Source of the DNA: Triglochin maritima
Lineage: Eukaryota; Streptophyta; Magnoliopsida; Alismatales; Juncaginaceae
Direction of reading: 5' to 3'
Assembly: GCA_963682175.1 (NCBI GenBank)
Contig: OY821775.1
Span: forward strand, 3,286,001 to 3,350,000
Length of the DNA: 64,000 nt
The notes below the pieces were generated by a model. That model had not been told where the DNA came from and did not search any database. It saw only the letters and a program-made list of their open reading frames with translations. The translations under genes and the position numbers were made by a program. Shown one piece after another: positions 10,123 to 21,976 of this stretch (position 1 is its first letter; every line of letters starts with the position of its first letter).

Positions 10123-12350
10123 TCATGTGCCCGTATTCACGGACGATCGAGACGAATTAGACCGACGACCCCTGCTCCCACAACTGCCAGACCGACCACG
10201 ACCTCGCTCAGCATACTCGAAGGCACTCGGGTCCCGACGTGTGGACATTCCTCTAGGTCGACCTCGTAACTTAGTATTTTCTTCGGGTTCTCCATAGTTC
10301 GACTGATCGGGGTGTAACTGTTCGTATAAAATACGAGAGGCACTACAAATTACTGCAGGGTCGCTCCCCGAGATCTCATCCACTAGCTTCCGAAAATGCT
10401 CGACGTCTTGTGCTGACTGATCAACAAACTCTGACATCTGGACTCCTCCGATAACAAGTGTTTTTCAGAATGGATGAATCTGCTCTAAATAAATTCCATC
10501 ACCTGACGCCTAACACTCGTACATGGTACAGGCACAAGGAATCCCATGTGTTGTCAGGAAAGCACACCCACAACGATATTCAATTTCATCACTTAAGTCA
10601 TGCATTCTCTTCAACTCCTGAGTCATTAACGACAAGCAGTGATGCGAAACTCGGTCATTTATATGCTGAAACAGAGGACCTATGTACTGTGCCAAATTTT
10701 GACGTCTCGAATCTTCAAGAAAGTTCCGAATATTCGTCAGCTGCATTTCAATAGACGAGTTCACGCGGTCGAAAAGAGTGTCGAGAGCGGCAGTCGATGT
10801 AGTGATTCACTCTTTCAGAGCCGAATTTTCAGAGCCGAATGTGCACTTTCCACCTTGCAGTTCGTAGTGTTGCCGAAATGAAAAACTTGATTCGTCCAAT
10901 TCAACACGAATTTTTCTTTATGCATCAACCACGTGTCTTCCACATACTTCGTCAGCACTGGCCAGGAACTGTAAGAATCCTTCAGATTACGGACTGCTCT
11001 ATCATAATCCGTCTGTGAATCAGAAAGCATGACTCTCCTCCACCTTCCACGCCTAAAACTCTCTGCAAGCTGCTTCTCCTTGCCGAACACGTGGTATGCG
11101 TAGTTGTACACATCTTTGTTGATATGCCAGGTGCATAGTAAATGAGCTGACTCATGAAAAACCTCTGTCACTGGTCGCATCAGACTCATCTCCCGGTCCG
11201 TAATTATTGTTGGCGGGCTAACAATATCCAATAACAGATCTCGCAACCTCTCCAACACCCACCGGTAACTAGACTCGGCCTCATCCTGCAAAATCACACA
11301 TCCGACGAGGAAATTCATATTTGTTGGAGTAACCCCAACCATCTCAAACAAATGCATCTTGTACTTATTCGTCTTATACGTCGAATCCATACAGATTACG
11401 AATGGGTATGTACGCAACAACTGAACTGAAGTCGGATGTGCCAAAAATGCGTGAGTCAAGACATTAGTTTTTCTTCATCTGCCACAATCCAATACAAATA
11501 CTTATGCTGCACTGTCTCCCTGAGAAACTACTGTGCGGGATTCATGTCTTCAGATTTCGTCATCCTCATGTACTCTCTGAAGTTGTAAATGTGTCTTTGA
11601 TTCGGATTATCGTCCGGAAATTTCTTCTTTACCGCCAACAAAATGTTACGGGGTCTTGTTTGTGCCTCTGTCATATCCCGAACAATTTGCTTTGCCCCAT
11701 CACTAAGTCCGCTGACCTGTCGGTGACCCTCTGAATAAACTGCCAATGGGTGGTTGTGCTGCCCATAGATGCTACTAGAAACAATAACCCATCCATCACG
11801 ATCTCGTCGCTCCACCACTTTTACCAAAAACCGACAACCGCAACTTTTTCTTTTCGTATTCTTTCGCAGTGCAATACTCGTATCACGAGAACTCATCTCA
11901 CGTCTGCGATCACATCTGAGGTAACAATCCATCCGGTTATCTGCTTTTGGTTTGTATGATGATATAACTAAAAAAAATCTAGCTCCTATTGCAACTTGTT
12001 TCGCCCATTTACAACCTTCCTCGATTGTTGTAAATATTTCTTTACTGTCAAAAAGCTCACTGTAATCTACTCCATCACCACCGAAATCTTGCAACGGAAC
12101 CTGAAAAATTTGAATTTAACAGAAAATTAAAAAAAACGGGCGTCTGGCTAAACCGCCTCCACCTTTGTGGAGGCGTCCAAAGGAGACGCCTGCACAAAGG
12201 TGGAGGCGTCCGTCTAAACCGCCTCCACCTATGTGGAGGCGTGTTAGGCAGACGCCTCTACCTTGGTGGAGGCGGTTTAGCCAGACGCACGAGTCAGAAG
12301 AAAAATTCCGCCCTCGTTACCTCGCCGGATTCAGGTGCTTCGCCAGACAT
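10123..12350 (-). pseudogene. FAR1/MULE-type transposase, decayed
   Basis: Exon 1 is 12350-12321 (MSGEAPESGE, then a GT donor). After an intron containing a hairpin, exon 2 starts at about 12103 (VPLQDFGGD). Domains in order: FAR1-like DNA-binding region (11.6-12.0 kb, CGCRFLVKV...QHNHPL); MULE DDE catalytic core (10.8-11.46 kb) with CMDSTYKTNKY and IITDREMSLM giving the two Asp and VESAHSALK the Glu; SWIM zinc finger (YRCGCAFLTTHGIPCACTMYEC, 10510-10600). An arginine-rich tail follows (10123-10437). In-frame stops occur near 11520, 11455, 10800, 10507 and 10462. A 14-bp tandem duplication near 10815-10845 shifts the frame. The element is therefore not autonomous now. Key residues are preserved, so decay is recent or partial. 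Confidence 0.85.
12140..12288. repeat. GC-rich hairpin, first intron of MULE transposase
   Basis: A perfect 24-bp inverted repeat (GCGTCTGGCTAAACCGCCTC + CACC at 12140-12163 and 12265-12288) encloses further internal copies of the same CCGCCTCCACC motif in both orientations, giving a branched foldback. It sits between exon 1 and exon 2. Confidence 0.9.
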
Positions 12351-12513
12351 TTTCGTGGTGTTGGTACTAGGAATGTGAGTAAAACTGAGTCAAATGCCTT
12401 GTTTAAATACACGATACGAAATCGGTATTAATTGATTTGTTAAGGGCAAAAATGTCATTTTTAGGACGATTTAAGTAGTTTTCCGGCAACGAACAGTAGT
12501 TACCAAAAAATAT

Positions 12514-12650
12514 TCTACTTAGCATTGAGATGTCGTGCAACTCAATCCCAGGAAAGGCCAACTATGACTGAGGTGGTACAAATTTTGAAGACATTTGTTT
12601 CGGAAAACACAGCAGAATTTAAAAGGGATTGGGTAAGGGATTGTGAGTAA
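12514..12650 (+). pseudogene. Second copy of the kinase C-terminus
   Basis: It reads LALRCRATQSQERPTMTEVV, QILKTF, SENTAEFKRDWVRDCE and stop, matching 561-673 but with seven extra residues (VSENTAE) that the first copy lacks. It begins at the right target duplication of the MULE; a matching scrap (AACATCGTC) lies left of the MULE at about 5796. The MULE therefore sits in the kinase exon. Confidence 0.8.
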
Positions 12651-13496
12651 CTTTCAGCGGCTTTCTACTTCGAATTGTTTGCCTGTGAATTTATCTTGTG
12701 GTGGTGATACGTGGGTTTGATCCTGATTTTATTTGAAAAGCTTTTGATGTAATATGTATGATTCAAAAACAACTTATACTTAATTGAATTGATCCTCAAC
12801 TTGGCACAATATTTGCTGCCTCTTGACCCGACTCCTTGTACATTTTTTTCAAAGCTTGATCTTTGCCGAAGTCATTTTCCTATGGTTTTCTCCATTTTCC
12901 TGTCTCTTATGGTTGGAGTACAGACTTCAGTTTACCACTTCCACCTGTATAAAATCGTAGATGTAACTTAGGTCAGAATTTACAATGCCATTTTATTACG
13001 TAAACCATCTAACATACGGCAGTAACATTGAATGGGCCCAATATATGAGCTCAAACGATGACGATACGCATGATAGAATATTATGAAGACTTAATTCTTT
13101 AATATTGTTTCAAGCTGATTTTCAAGTGACTCTAACAGACCAAACAACCCTTCACTATCCTGGGTTAATATTTTCTACATACTTATATATATTCATAGTG
13201 TTTTCATGGGCATCGATCAAACAACTTGAAAAAATTACAACGACTGGGTGCGTACTTGCCTACTTATGTTAGGATGTAGATATGCTCTTGTATCAGTCCG
13301 ACATTTATTGGAAGTATATATGCAGGAAACCAAAAATAATTTTAATATGTAAAACTCTAATATCACATTTTATATGTGTCACCAAGCAAATAATCGAGAT
13401 GTTTGCATTAACGGAAATTACGTATGTTTAGCCAAAAAAAAATTGAAAGTTAAATGAAAGGTGCATTCGATTCGAAAATGAGAACCACGTGCAGTT
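12651..13496. other. Duplicated kinase 3' flank, then unique AT-rich DNA
   Basis: 12651-13090 repeats 674-1100. Beyond about 13090 the sequence is unique and I see no gene. Confidence 0.6.
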
Positions 13497-13770
13497 AGGG
13501 GTGAGCAAAATTCGGTCCGGTCCGGGCACCCGGACCGAACCGAATTTTTCGGTCCGGACCGAACCGGACCGAATTTTTTCGGTCCGGTCTTCGGTCCACA
13601 AATTTTTGGAAATTCGGTCTTCGGTCCGGACCGGACCGAAAATTTAAGGGGAAAATTCGGGTTTTGGACCGAACCGAACCTATTCGATCCGGTCTTCGGT
13701 CCGGACTTCCCGAAAATTCGGGTTTCGGTCCGGTCCGGTTCGGTCCGGTTCGGTCCGGCTCCGATCGGCT
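13497..13770. mobile_element. hAT-type MITE end with CGGTCCGGACCG motif tract
   Basis: It begins TAGGGGTGAGCAAA like other hAT-type ends in this window and consists almost wholly of alternating CGGTCCGGACC / CCGAACCGAA motifs on both strands. A second terminus and a target duplication were not found, so the element appears truncated. Confidence 0.45.
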
Positions 13771-15539
13771 CTCCAATTGCGTCTCCTTTCCCGATCTGGC
13801 GTCTTCCTTCCGTTGGGGTGCCGGCAGACCGACGAGGTTCATTCCCTTCACCCTGACGGTGCCCGTGTGCTTGTTCCTGCAGCACAACTACCTCATGTTC
13901 CTCGTTCCCACCTTCTTTTCCATTGGATCGCCTGGGGGCTGTGGTGCTCACGCTTGAGGCGCTGTTTTTGGATCTGTGGTGTTTTCCATCGATGGGTGAG
14001 TTGGATCTTCATCTGCATGTGTTGTTTTAGATCTTATGTTGCTTGATTGTTTTAACTCGTGGAATTTGGATGATAATTTGTCTGCGGGATGGCTTTACGT
14101 TTAAGATCATACATATGGAGAAGTGCGATCTCAAGGGCTCGTCTGCAATTTCGAATCTTAGATTTCATTTTAATTGGTCGGGTTTGGGCTCATGTGTGGG
14201 CTATATCATGGCACTCGGCTTTAAGGTTAGGTACTTCATAAGATCTTTCTTTTTGAGAAATTCGTTTGATTTCTACCTTCTGCGGAAGCATTACACTGAA
14301 AGTGATTGGTTTATAAATATTATTATCCTTGCGAATTTGTAAACTAAAAAAGCAAAATGGTTTATGCACGTGGATATTCTTTTTCAAGCGAAACAACAGT
14401 CGGAACTTAATTTTCACAGGAGGAGATTGATGGCAAGAGATTTGGATTGACGGAAGTAATCAGGGGGTCAGAATTCAGATGTAACCATCATGAATTTAAA
14501 TATTTCCGGGGGTAATGGTTCCTCTCGGTAAGGGAAATTTAATGGAAAAATAACTTTAAATTAGGAAAATTTACCTTGATCCAACAAAATTGGTACCAAC
14601 TAATGTGGGGTGGGGGGCTCAATTTAAGTGACCCTCAAAGACATTTGTTCTTGTCTGTAATGACAATAACTACGGCTAAGAAGAGGCGAGATGAGGGAGA
14701 ATGAATCGGTGACATTGTGGGAGCTAAGACATTTGATTTATAAGTGAAGGGGTAATTACTTGGTGATGATTCTTGGGTAAGAATTTTTTTTTAATTTGAT
14801 TATGTGATTAAGATAATCATCATGTTTGTGGGGGTAACTTAGATGCATAATTTCACTCCTTTGCGGTCATATAGTTACGACATTATTTGTACCAATATAT
14901 ATTGTTACCCACTAAGTACATCTATGTTATTCTATGACAGTATGACTCTTATCTGTTTATGATGTAGGTCAAGTCTCTTTATTGCGAAGCTTGTATTATT
15001 TCCAGAGTGTTTTGTTTTCCCCTTAATATATTTTAATTATTTCAATATTGGATTGGGTTATTGTGATGTCGAAGAAACTAATCGATGATTCTGAATGTCA
15101 TTTTCAATTCTTTTTTTGTTATCCTGAGAAATTTGTTCTAGTATGGTTAAAGTGACCATGATATAGATCTCATTTCTTGAAATTATTGATAACTACAATG
15201 CACCCAGAAAATTTACATTATTGTAAATTCTTTTATAAAACCTTAGACAAAAAATGTATAGGTGGAGTATTTTGTTGATCGGATTGTGGATCTTAATCCC
15301 ATCTTAATAACTAATATATATCAACCCTTTAACAATATTATATATATAGAAAATTATTTTAATTTAAACAACAATAGAAAATTATTTTTTTGTTCTTTTA
15401 CAATTTTACCCCTCTTTGATCTTAACCATGGATTAGATTAAGATTTTAAGAAGCTTAAATTAGTAACCCTGGCTTATTAGATCTTGACCTTATATATATA
15501 TATTAAAGACTTAATAACTAAACATGCAAAAGACAAATT
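13771..15539. other. Intergenic, no supported gene
   Basis: A GC-richer patch (13771-13960) is followed by AT-rich DNA. Open frames here are in low-complexity or unsupported contexts, so I call nothing. Confidence 0.5.
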
Positions 15540-16556
15540 AGAAAGCCCAAATCAATCCCTAGTTCCCTTACCCTCCGACTCCCAAATCTCTTCCACCGGA
15601 GTCCGACCGCGTGTGTCCCCTCCTCGCCGTTGCAACCTCGCCTCCTGAGTCCCGTCGCATCTTCCACCACCAAGCAACCGCTCCCTGGTCTCTGCTTCCC
15701 TTCCTGGCTGGTGAGCTCCATCTTTTCTTTTTTTGTTTTGATTTGGATTTTGTGGTTGCTGGTTTTGATTTGGATTTTTGTTTTGATTTGGATCTAAGCT
15801 CTGGTTTGTGAAAGTTGGGACTTGGGAGTTTGTTAAAGTTTGGACTTGGGAGTTTGGCTGGTGAGCTCCATCGATTGCTGCATTTTATTTTATTTGTCAA
15901 AGTTGTGGTCCTAACACGATGAATAAGTTAAAGTTTGGAGATGTATCTAAATAGGAAAAAGCCTTGTTGCATTTTCATTATAAATGTTTATACTTAAAGT
16001 TTATACTATGTCTTTAGTCTCTTCTGCTTGATGTGATTATGCATGAGAAAATAGTTGGATTGGATTTAATCAATGTAGCAATCAACAATTCTACATTTAT
16101 GTTATACTATGCACCTAAGAGTGAGTTGCCATTTAAGGGCTGAGATAATAATTGTGAGAGATGTGAGGTTTACAACTTAGCCCTGCAAAATGTCGTTTTG
16201 TTTGAGTACCAAGTCTTTTAGTCTCCATTTGAGTGATTGAACTTGTTCTAAGCAAGTGCAGGACTGGGTGTTATTGTTCAATTAATATTGAGTTGTTGTT
16301 TTAAGCAATAATTTTGGACTTGAGGATTATTGTTTTAATTATTGTGCAAGTATTACATCATCTGGAACTGATATTTGTTTTTGTACAAAAACCTAAAAAT
16401 GAGATTTGAGAAGCAAAAATCTTATCTAATATTTTGTTTTTCTTTTGGCAGCATTCCTGAGGCTTGAGTAAAGAAGACGAAGAGCTCTATCAAATATGTC
16501 CCAGGGATTGTCATCTATCCTGCTTATGGTTTTTTTATTTCTCTTTCTGAACCTTG
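15540..16556 (+). other. Possible transcribed leader: 5' exon and intron of an unidentified unit
   Basis: A C/T-rich exon-like patch (15540-15711) ends at GCTG|GTGAGC. A long T-rich stretch ends in TTTTGGCAG at about 16451, followed by a short exon-like patch. The pattern looks like a plant first exon and leader intron. No protein-coding continuation is recognisable, and a MITE begins at about 16557. The splice-site neighbourhood TGGCTGGTGAGCTCCATC occurs twice (about 15706 and 15853). Confidence 0.25.
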
Positions 16557-17082
16557 CCTAAGAGTACCGTTAACGGTGCCCAAGCAGTTCCCGGGCATCC
16601 TGGTTTCTCTCTCAGCCACGTCAGCTTTTCTTTCCGCCACGTCAGCTCAAACCAACATCTTTAAATTTTTCTTAACCATGCCCAGAAACAACTCAAGCAC
16701 CCTACATTCTCTCCCCTACACGTCATTTCGGGATCAATTTTAGGCAAAACACGGAAAATTATCAAAAAGAAATAGAAAATATAAACAAATAAAAAACTTA
16801 TTTTCATAAAAAAATATTTGAAAAAATGATTTTAAATAATTTTAAAAACATTTTCTAAATACAAAATAAAAAAAATAAAAAAATGACCAATGGTGGGAGA
16901 CACGTGTCCCCCACCAACCACATTTCCCAAGCGCCCGGGGTGGAATTTCGGACGGATGGGCGCTCGAATTTCCACCCAGGAGGTTGGTTTGCAATTTTTT
17001 TTACTAATAAAAGTCTGAGGTGTCAGGTGGATTCAAGGGTGCCTGGTGTTTTTGGGATGGTTAAGGATGCTCTTGAGAAGTG
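16557..17082. mobile_element. MITE with imperfect terminal inverted repeats
   Basis: The left end AAGAGTACCGTTAACGGTGC pairs imperfectly with the complement of the right end AAGAGCATCCTTAACCATCC, in the style of Tourist/PIF-type MITEs. The interior is AT-rich with no gene. The 3-bp target duplication is not clear. Confidence 0.5.
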
Positions 17083-19015
17083 TATGGTGTCCTTGCCAAT
17101 CGAAGGAGGGTTCTTCTGGTTGTAGAGCTCTTCGTCTACTACGTTGGTCGATACCTTGCTTCTTTTTGCAGCTCAATATGCAGTTATATTGTTAAGTTAA
17201 AGGCTCCATCGTGAACCGAGTGCAGGTCTGTATCCAAATATATTCTTCAAAAGAATGTAGAAGTGAGCTTTAATGTTCTAGTTTCGATCCGCATCAGATC
17301 ATAGTTTCATTTAGTATCTACCATTGTACCACATACCAAAATCCTGATAAATCTGACATAACATTACTACGTATTAAAAAATAAAAATCGAATAACTAGA
17401 CATAGAACTGATAATTTCATCTGAAAACACGATATAATGCAAGTCATAACTAAGTTAAGTTGTGCAACATCACAAACTAATCTATCCCTGACAAGCTTAG
17501 TTAATGTGACCAAAATCTGTTACCGTAAACAGAAATAAATAGCTAAAACACGAATTTCATGCTGACGTGGCATTCCACGTCGGTAACGGGCCGGGTTGGG
17601 CCTGTTATCCAAGTCTAGTTACGGTGAAGTTGCGGATTAGGTCACGGTAGAGACGTACCGAAGCAATTCACAGATACTAAAGTGCATCTAGCCAATTTCA
17701 CCAAGTTGAAGGTCTACCTAAGCAAATTGCCTTTTTTTTTAGAACAAATAGTAGATTGCATTAATGATAAAAGTTTGGAAGTCAGGAAAACACAACCTTG
17801 CCAAGTTTTGCACGAGGTCAAAAAAATAGCTTATTGCGAGTTTCCACCTCCCATCCACCACATTGGGCAACAATCAGTTAGCATTCTTGGTAACTTTTCC
17901 TAATGGGTATCGGTTTCCCCGTCATCAAGAATTTGATTAAAAAAACTCTTATTTGTAAAGATGCCTTCAGCATTCTCGTGCCCAAGTCGTAGTGTCCCTT
18001 TAAGTCGCAAGTCTGAAGTGCAAACAAATGCAATAGCGAGAAGTCATATTGGGTCAAGTTAGACTTGCAGTTCGTTTGGCGAACAATTTTAGGGTTGATT
18101 CTTTAAAATCCATGAAGATTACGACAACAATGGCCAACACAAAATAAATGGGGATATTTTAGTACAACAGGTTTTTGAAATATTCAGTTCTTATACCCTT
18201 TTCTCTACTTCAAAAAACTATTAAATAGCCTTCGGCTGTTTTTCTTCTTATTACCTGTTTGCATTTACTCTCATGCCCTTACTACTCTTACAAAAGAATA
18301 TTGTTTTAAATATTGATAATGTTAATGTGGAAGTGATGAGGCGATCATGGAGGTAAAGTCGGTACCGGCGGAGAATTTTTGGCTTTCCGAAGTGAAGTGT
18401 GTTGAACATTAATGTCGGTCTCAAGAGTAGCGGTAAATTTATAATCATGACAATCATATAACTGGTGAAACCAGCCAGCCTGCAAACCAAAAAAAATAGA
18501 TGAAACTTTCGAAAATCAACAGATCAACCGCGTATAAGGAGTCACTTGGTAAAATTCTTAATCCTTAACACAATATGTATATAGTTTTTAGAGTATCACC
18601 GGCGCATAGCAGCGTAGCACTAACACACTGCAAAAGCAATCTGCACTTAAGAAAATTAACATCCGTTTCCAAACCAGTAAAACACTCATTTTAGACACAG
18701 GACGGTAGTTTGCACCTGTCATTAGCATCCAAACCATCTTCAGCATGCAAACCAGCAGCTCTCTTCCTTTTAGCCCCAAGAAGATACTCTGCCAACATAC
18801 TTAAGTTACAAACAAAAGCTAGTAATTCCTATAACTGCCCAAGAGAAAGGGAAAATTGAATAGCTTTTTTATTGCACAACAAATTGAGAATAAACGAAGC
18901 TCTATAAATGTGCTCAAAATACACCAGTGGAATATGAGAACAGTTTGAACTATCAGGGCAAATTGATGTTGTGTCATAAACTCGATAAGACACAAACTCC
19001 ACGGTCACAAGGACT
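17083..19015. other. Intergenic, downstream of the 19-21 kb gene
   Basis: AT-rich DNA with short open frames only. It probably includes the 3' UTR of the minus-strand gene at 19016-21421. I see no other gene, RNA or complete transposon. Confidence 0.4.
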
Positions 19016-21421
19016 TTACGAGATCCCAGCATTAATCGCAGAGAGTGCACCTTTTATAAAACAGTAGAATACAAAATGTCCTTTAACAGATGATTTCAAG
19101 TAAATGAAGATCTTTTTTCGGCATAAATGGTTTTCCAAACCTAAATGTCAAAGGATACATTTGATTTCCTAGTCACAACTGAAGAAATTCTTTCATCACA
19201 GATACACGTCCAAACTTCATTTCTAATGGTGAATGTATAACCTAACCTTTCAACAGTTCAAACTACATTTCTAGTAGTGAATATATCAACTAACCTTTGT
19301 ATTCCATAAAATACTTGTCGCACCAAGCATCAATCTCCTCAACTACCCATTTCCTCATTCCCTGGTGACAAAATTTGCAGTAAACATATAATCAATATTA
19401 TTATATGGCATTATTTAACATGAACGACGAGAAAAAGAAACAAATGTCGTGCATGAGCTCTCAATGATGGGTATACGAGGGGAATAATACCTCAATAGAA
19501 TCACAATGGTTGCAACTCTCAATGATGAGCTCAATGACCAACTACATGGGTATAGCATATGTCATTGTCATAGAAAACAAAGTAATGCAAATAAAAATCA
19601 TTATGATGTCCGAAAAACCAAATGTGTTAGGAGGAGAGAATCACCACGATTGCCACGTATTGTATGAATAACGGAAGGTTGTAATCCAAATCACACTCTC
19701 CAAAGCAATGCTGATAATCACAAGCAAGAAACAGCTGGACCAAAAGATAACGAACAGTTACAATGTGGCAACGAAATAAAATGTCCATATGTAACTCAAT
19801 GTAAAACCATTTTTTTACCACCACTGCTATACCCAAAAAATAATATCATTTGAATTGCTAAAAGGTAAGATAACTTATCAGAACTTAATATCAACATAGA
19901 GGTAAAAAGCATCAGGACTTGAATCCTTAAAACCATAAAATCAAAAAGACTACTCACACAACAACAACTCTTAATGGCGATTTCCTTGGCGAATGACTTG
20001 AACTGTCGGCGTGTAGAATCAAATTCCATATCATCATTCCTCATGCAGTCATCACGCGTGATTTTGACTTCCTGGTAGAAACAAAAGTCAATTAATCAAG
20101 TATTCAAGTCAAACAATTTATAACGAACATGGAAGTGGACATGATTATCAAAGCATCATTAAAACGCTTGTTAATTTCAATTGATATCATCATTAAAATA
20201 CTAAATGTTGTAGCTTTCAGACTATGATTATAGGGTCTCTTATGCAAACAAAATAGGAAAAGCTAAATGCATAAAAAGAATTATATTTCGAGGTGGTCTT
20301 CAATTGATATAATCATTGAAATGCTACATGTTGTAGCTTCCGGTACGTCTTTAGTGATTTTAGTGTCTTGTGTGCAATAAAATAAGAGGCAAAAGATCGA
20401 TGATAATACCATCAAATCGTAATAATATCTGAAAATGCGCATCTTCAAGGAGGTTATGAGGTGAGGACCAACATTTTCTAAATGCCAAAACCAATCCTCC
20501 TTGCTCATGGTCACTAAAGTCAGCCCTTGCGCCTTAAGTGTTTCTTTTTGAGAGAGAGCGGCAGCTACCGTACGATCACATGATTCTTCGTCAAGCTCAG
20601 AATCAAAACGTGGGTCAATACCATCATCAAAACAGACTTCGAAATGTTCCAAACCTGTAGCATTTTCATGCTTCATGACACATTTCAGTTCAGCCACGGC
20701 ACCCTTCATCTTCTGTATTATCTCCATCTGGGATGGGATCAACCTGAAGATAATTGAAAACAGACCGTGACTCATGAAACAACAAGGAGCAGCTCCTTTC
20801 ACATACTGAGATACAATCTAAACACAAAAAACTGTTCATGATTTCCTCCAATAAAGTTTAAACATACTAAAGCTACCTGTTAGTTTATTTGGGAACCTCA
20901 CGAAAGAACACTGTTACATGAGTATGAGATACATCATCGTCATAATAATAACCCCTAAAAAGTGGATAAAGAAGCCATCAAATGCGTAAAGAAATAGTGG
21001 ATCATGACAATCAACGACTTATAAACAACTAATTACATTTCTGGCATGATATAGCATTACATCAAATTTCCCAGTAACAACCCTACGATTCGAATTGTAA
21101 TCCAGAAAGATAAATCTAATGAATCAATAAACGACGTATCTCAGCGAAATGAACCAATCGAATCTAAAAAATAACAAGGTTTGATGCCTGAAACTTGGAA
21201 ATCTATAGAAACAAGAAATATCGACATAGAATTTCGGTAAGGAAGTATTAGCACGACTAGGGAACGGAAAAGGTGGTGAAGTAGAAGCGAGAAGAAAAGA
21301 GAGGATACCATACCAGAGGAATCGGTAGTGGATTGGAGACACCGGATTGGGGCGTGGAGGTTGCGATTGGGGTTACGGATTTTTCTTTCCTAGGGATTCT
21401 CGACGTTTTATCTTGTAACAT
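19016..21421 (-). CDS. Uncharacterised spliced gene, about 265 aa
   Basis: Six minus-strand exons with canonical GT-AG borders join without a stop: 21421-21314 (MLQDKTSRIPRKEK), 20817-20410 (VKGAAPCCFMSHGLF; MEIIQKMKGAVAELKCVMKH; HFEVCFDDGIDPRFDSELDE), 20071-19958 (EVKITRDDCMRNDDMEF), 19710-19645 (HCFGECDLDYNLPLFIQYVA), 19361-19295 (GMRKWVVEEIDAWCDKYFME) and 19050-19016 (GALSAINAGIS, stop). Phases agree at every join and the total, 798 nt, is a multiple of three. Charged, low-repeat exon peptides look like a real host gene. I do not recognise the family and see no signal peptide or catalytic motif. The long second exon may include a retained intron at either end, and the short last exon is the least certain. 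Start choice: first ATG in the open first exon; an ATG 45 nt upstream in frame is possible. Confidence 0.5.
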
Positions 21422-21503
21422 TTGCAATCCCAACTCAACCCCGTAAATTTGCAATCTCAACCCCATCTTAACCTTTTATCTTGCACGGCAAGGTACCCAC
21501 AAC

Positions 21504-21976
21504 TAGGGGCGTAAATGGGGCGGGTAATACCCGTATACCCGGTCACCCGCCCCGGGCGGGTACGGGTATGGGTACAAAAATCCATACCCGTTTAAAAATT
21601 CAAACCCGTATACCCGTACCCGTTTACCCGCTTAATAAACGGGTCGGGTACGGGTATACGCATTACCCATACCCGTTTACCCGTATACCCGTTAAAATAT
21701 ATTATATTATATATATAATATTTTTTTAATATTTTATATGTTATATATTATATATTTTATATATAATATATATTTTATATAATATATATTATATTTTTAT
21801 ATATTATATATTATACCCGTTATACCCATTTACCCGCCCCGTACCCGCTAACTTAACGGGTACGGGTCGGGTACGGGTATATATGTTTTTTGCCGGGTAT
21901 ATACCCGTACCCGTACCCGCTAATTTAGCCGAGTACGGGTACGGGTAGGGGCATACCCGACCCGTTTACACCCCTA
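21504..21976. mobile_element. hAT-type MITE, 473 bp, perfect 8-bp target duplication
   Basis: It starts TAGGGGCGTAAATGGG and ends with the complement of TAGGGGTGTAAACGGG. It is flanked on both sides by CCCACAAC (21496-21503 and 21977-21984). The interior is built of ACCCGTA / TACGGGT motifs around an AT-only core. The 8-bp duplication and TAGGGGTG tips fit the hAT superfamily. It inserted about 80 bp upstream of the gene at 19016-21421, so it lies in that gene's promoter region. Confidence 0.85.

Larger units (their letters stand above)
5818..12504. mobile_element. Mutator-like element with transposase, OTU module and a third gene (6.7 kb)
   Basis: Terminal inverted repeats pair 5818-5870 (GAACTGCTATTCGTCGTCG... 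AAACTACTTAAATCG) with the complement of 12450-12504 (AACTACTGTTCGTTGCCGG... AAACTACTTAAATCG). Flanks are AAAAAATAC (5809-5817) and AAAAAATAT (12505-12513), a 9-bp target duplication typical of MULEs. The flanks continue into kinase coding sequence, so it inserted in an RLK copy. Inside, a minus-strand transposase/OTU unit starts at the right end and a plus-strand gene starts at the left end. Each gene's first intron holds a GC-rich hairpin. An LTR-type sequence (about 8095-9940) is inserted between OTU and transposase. All genes are damaged. A 1.1 kb derivative lies at 47885-49011. Confidence 0.85.

Noticed and set aside
13418..13957. Open frames rich in GPDRTGP-like repeats
   Set aside because: Translation of the CGGTCCGGACC motif tract of a hAT-type element.
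16470..17160. GACGAAGAGCTCTA on one side and its complement on the other side of the MITE
   Set aside because: Short, largely due to the GAGCTC palindrome; likely chance.
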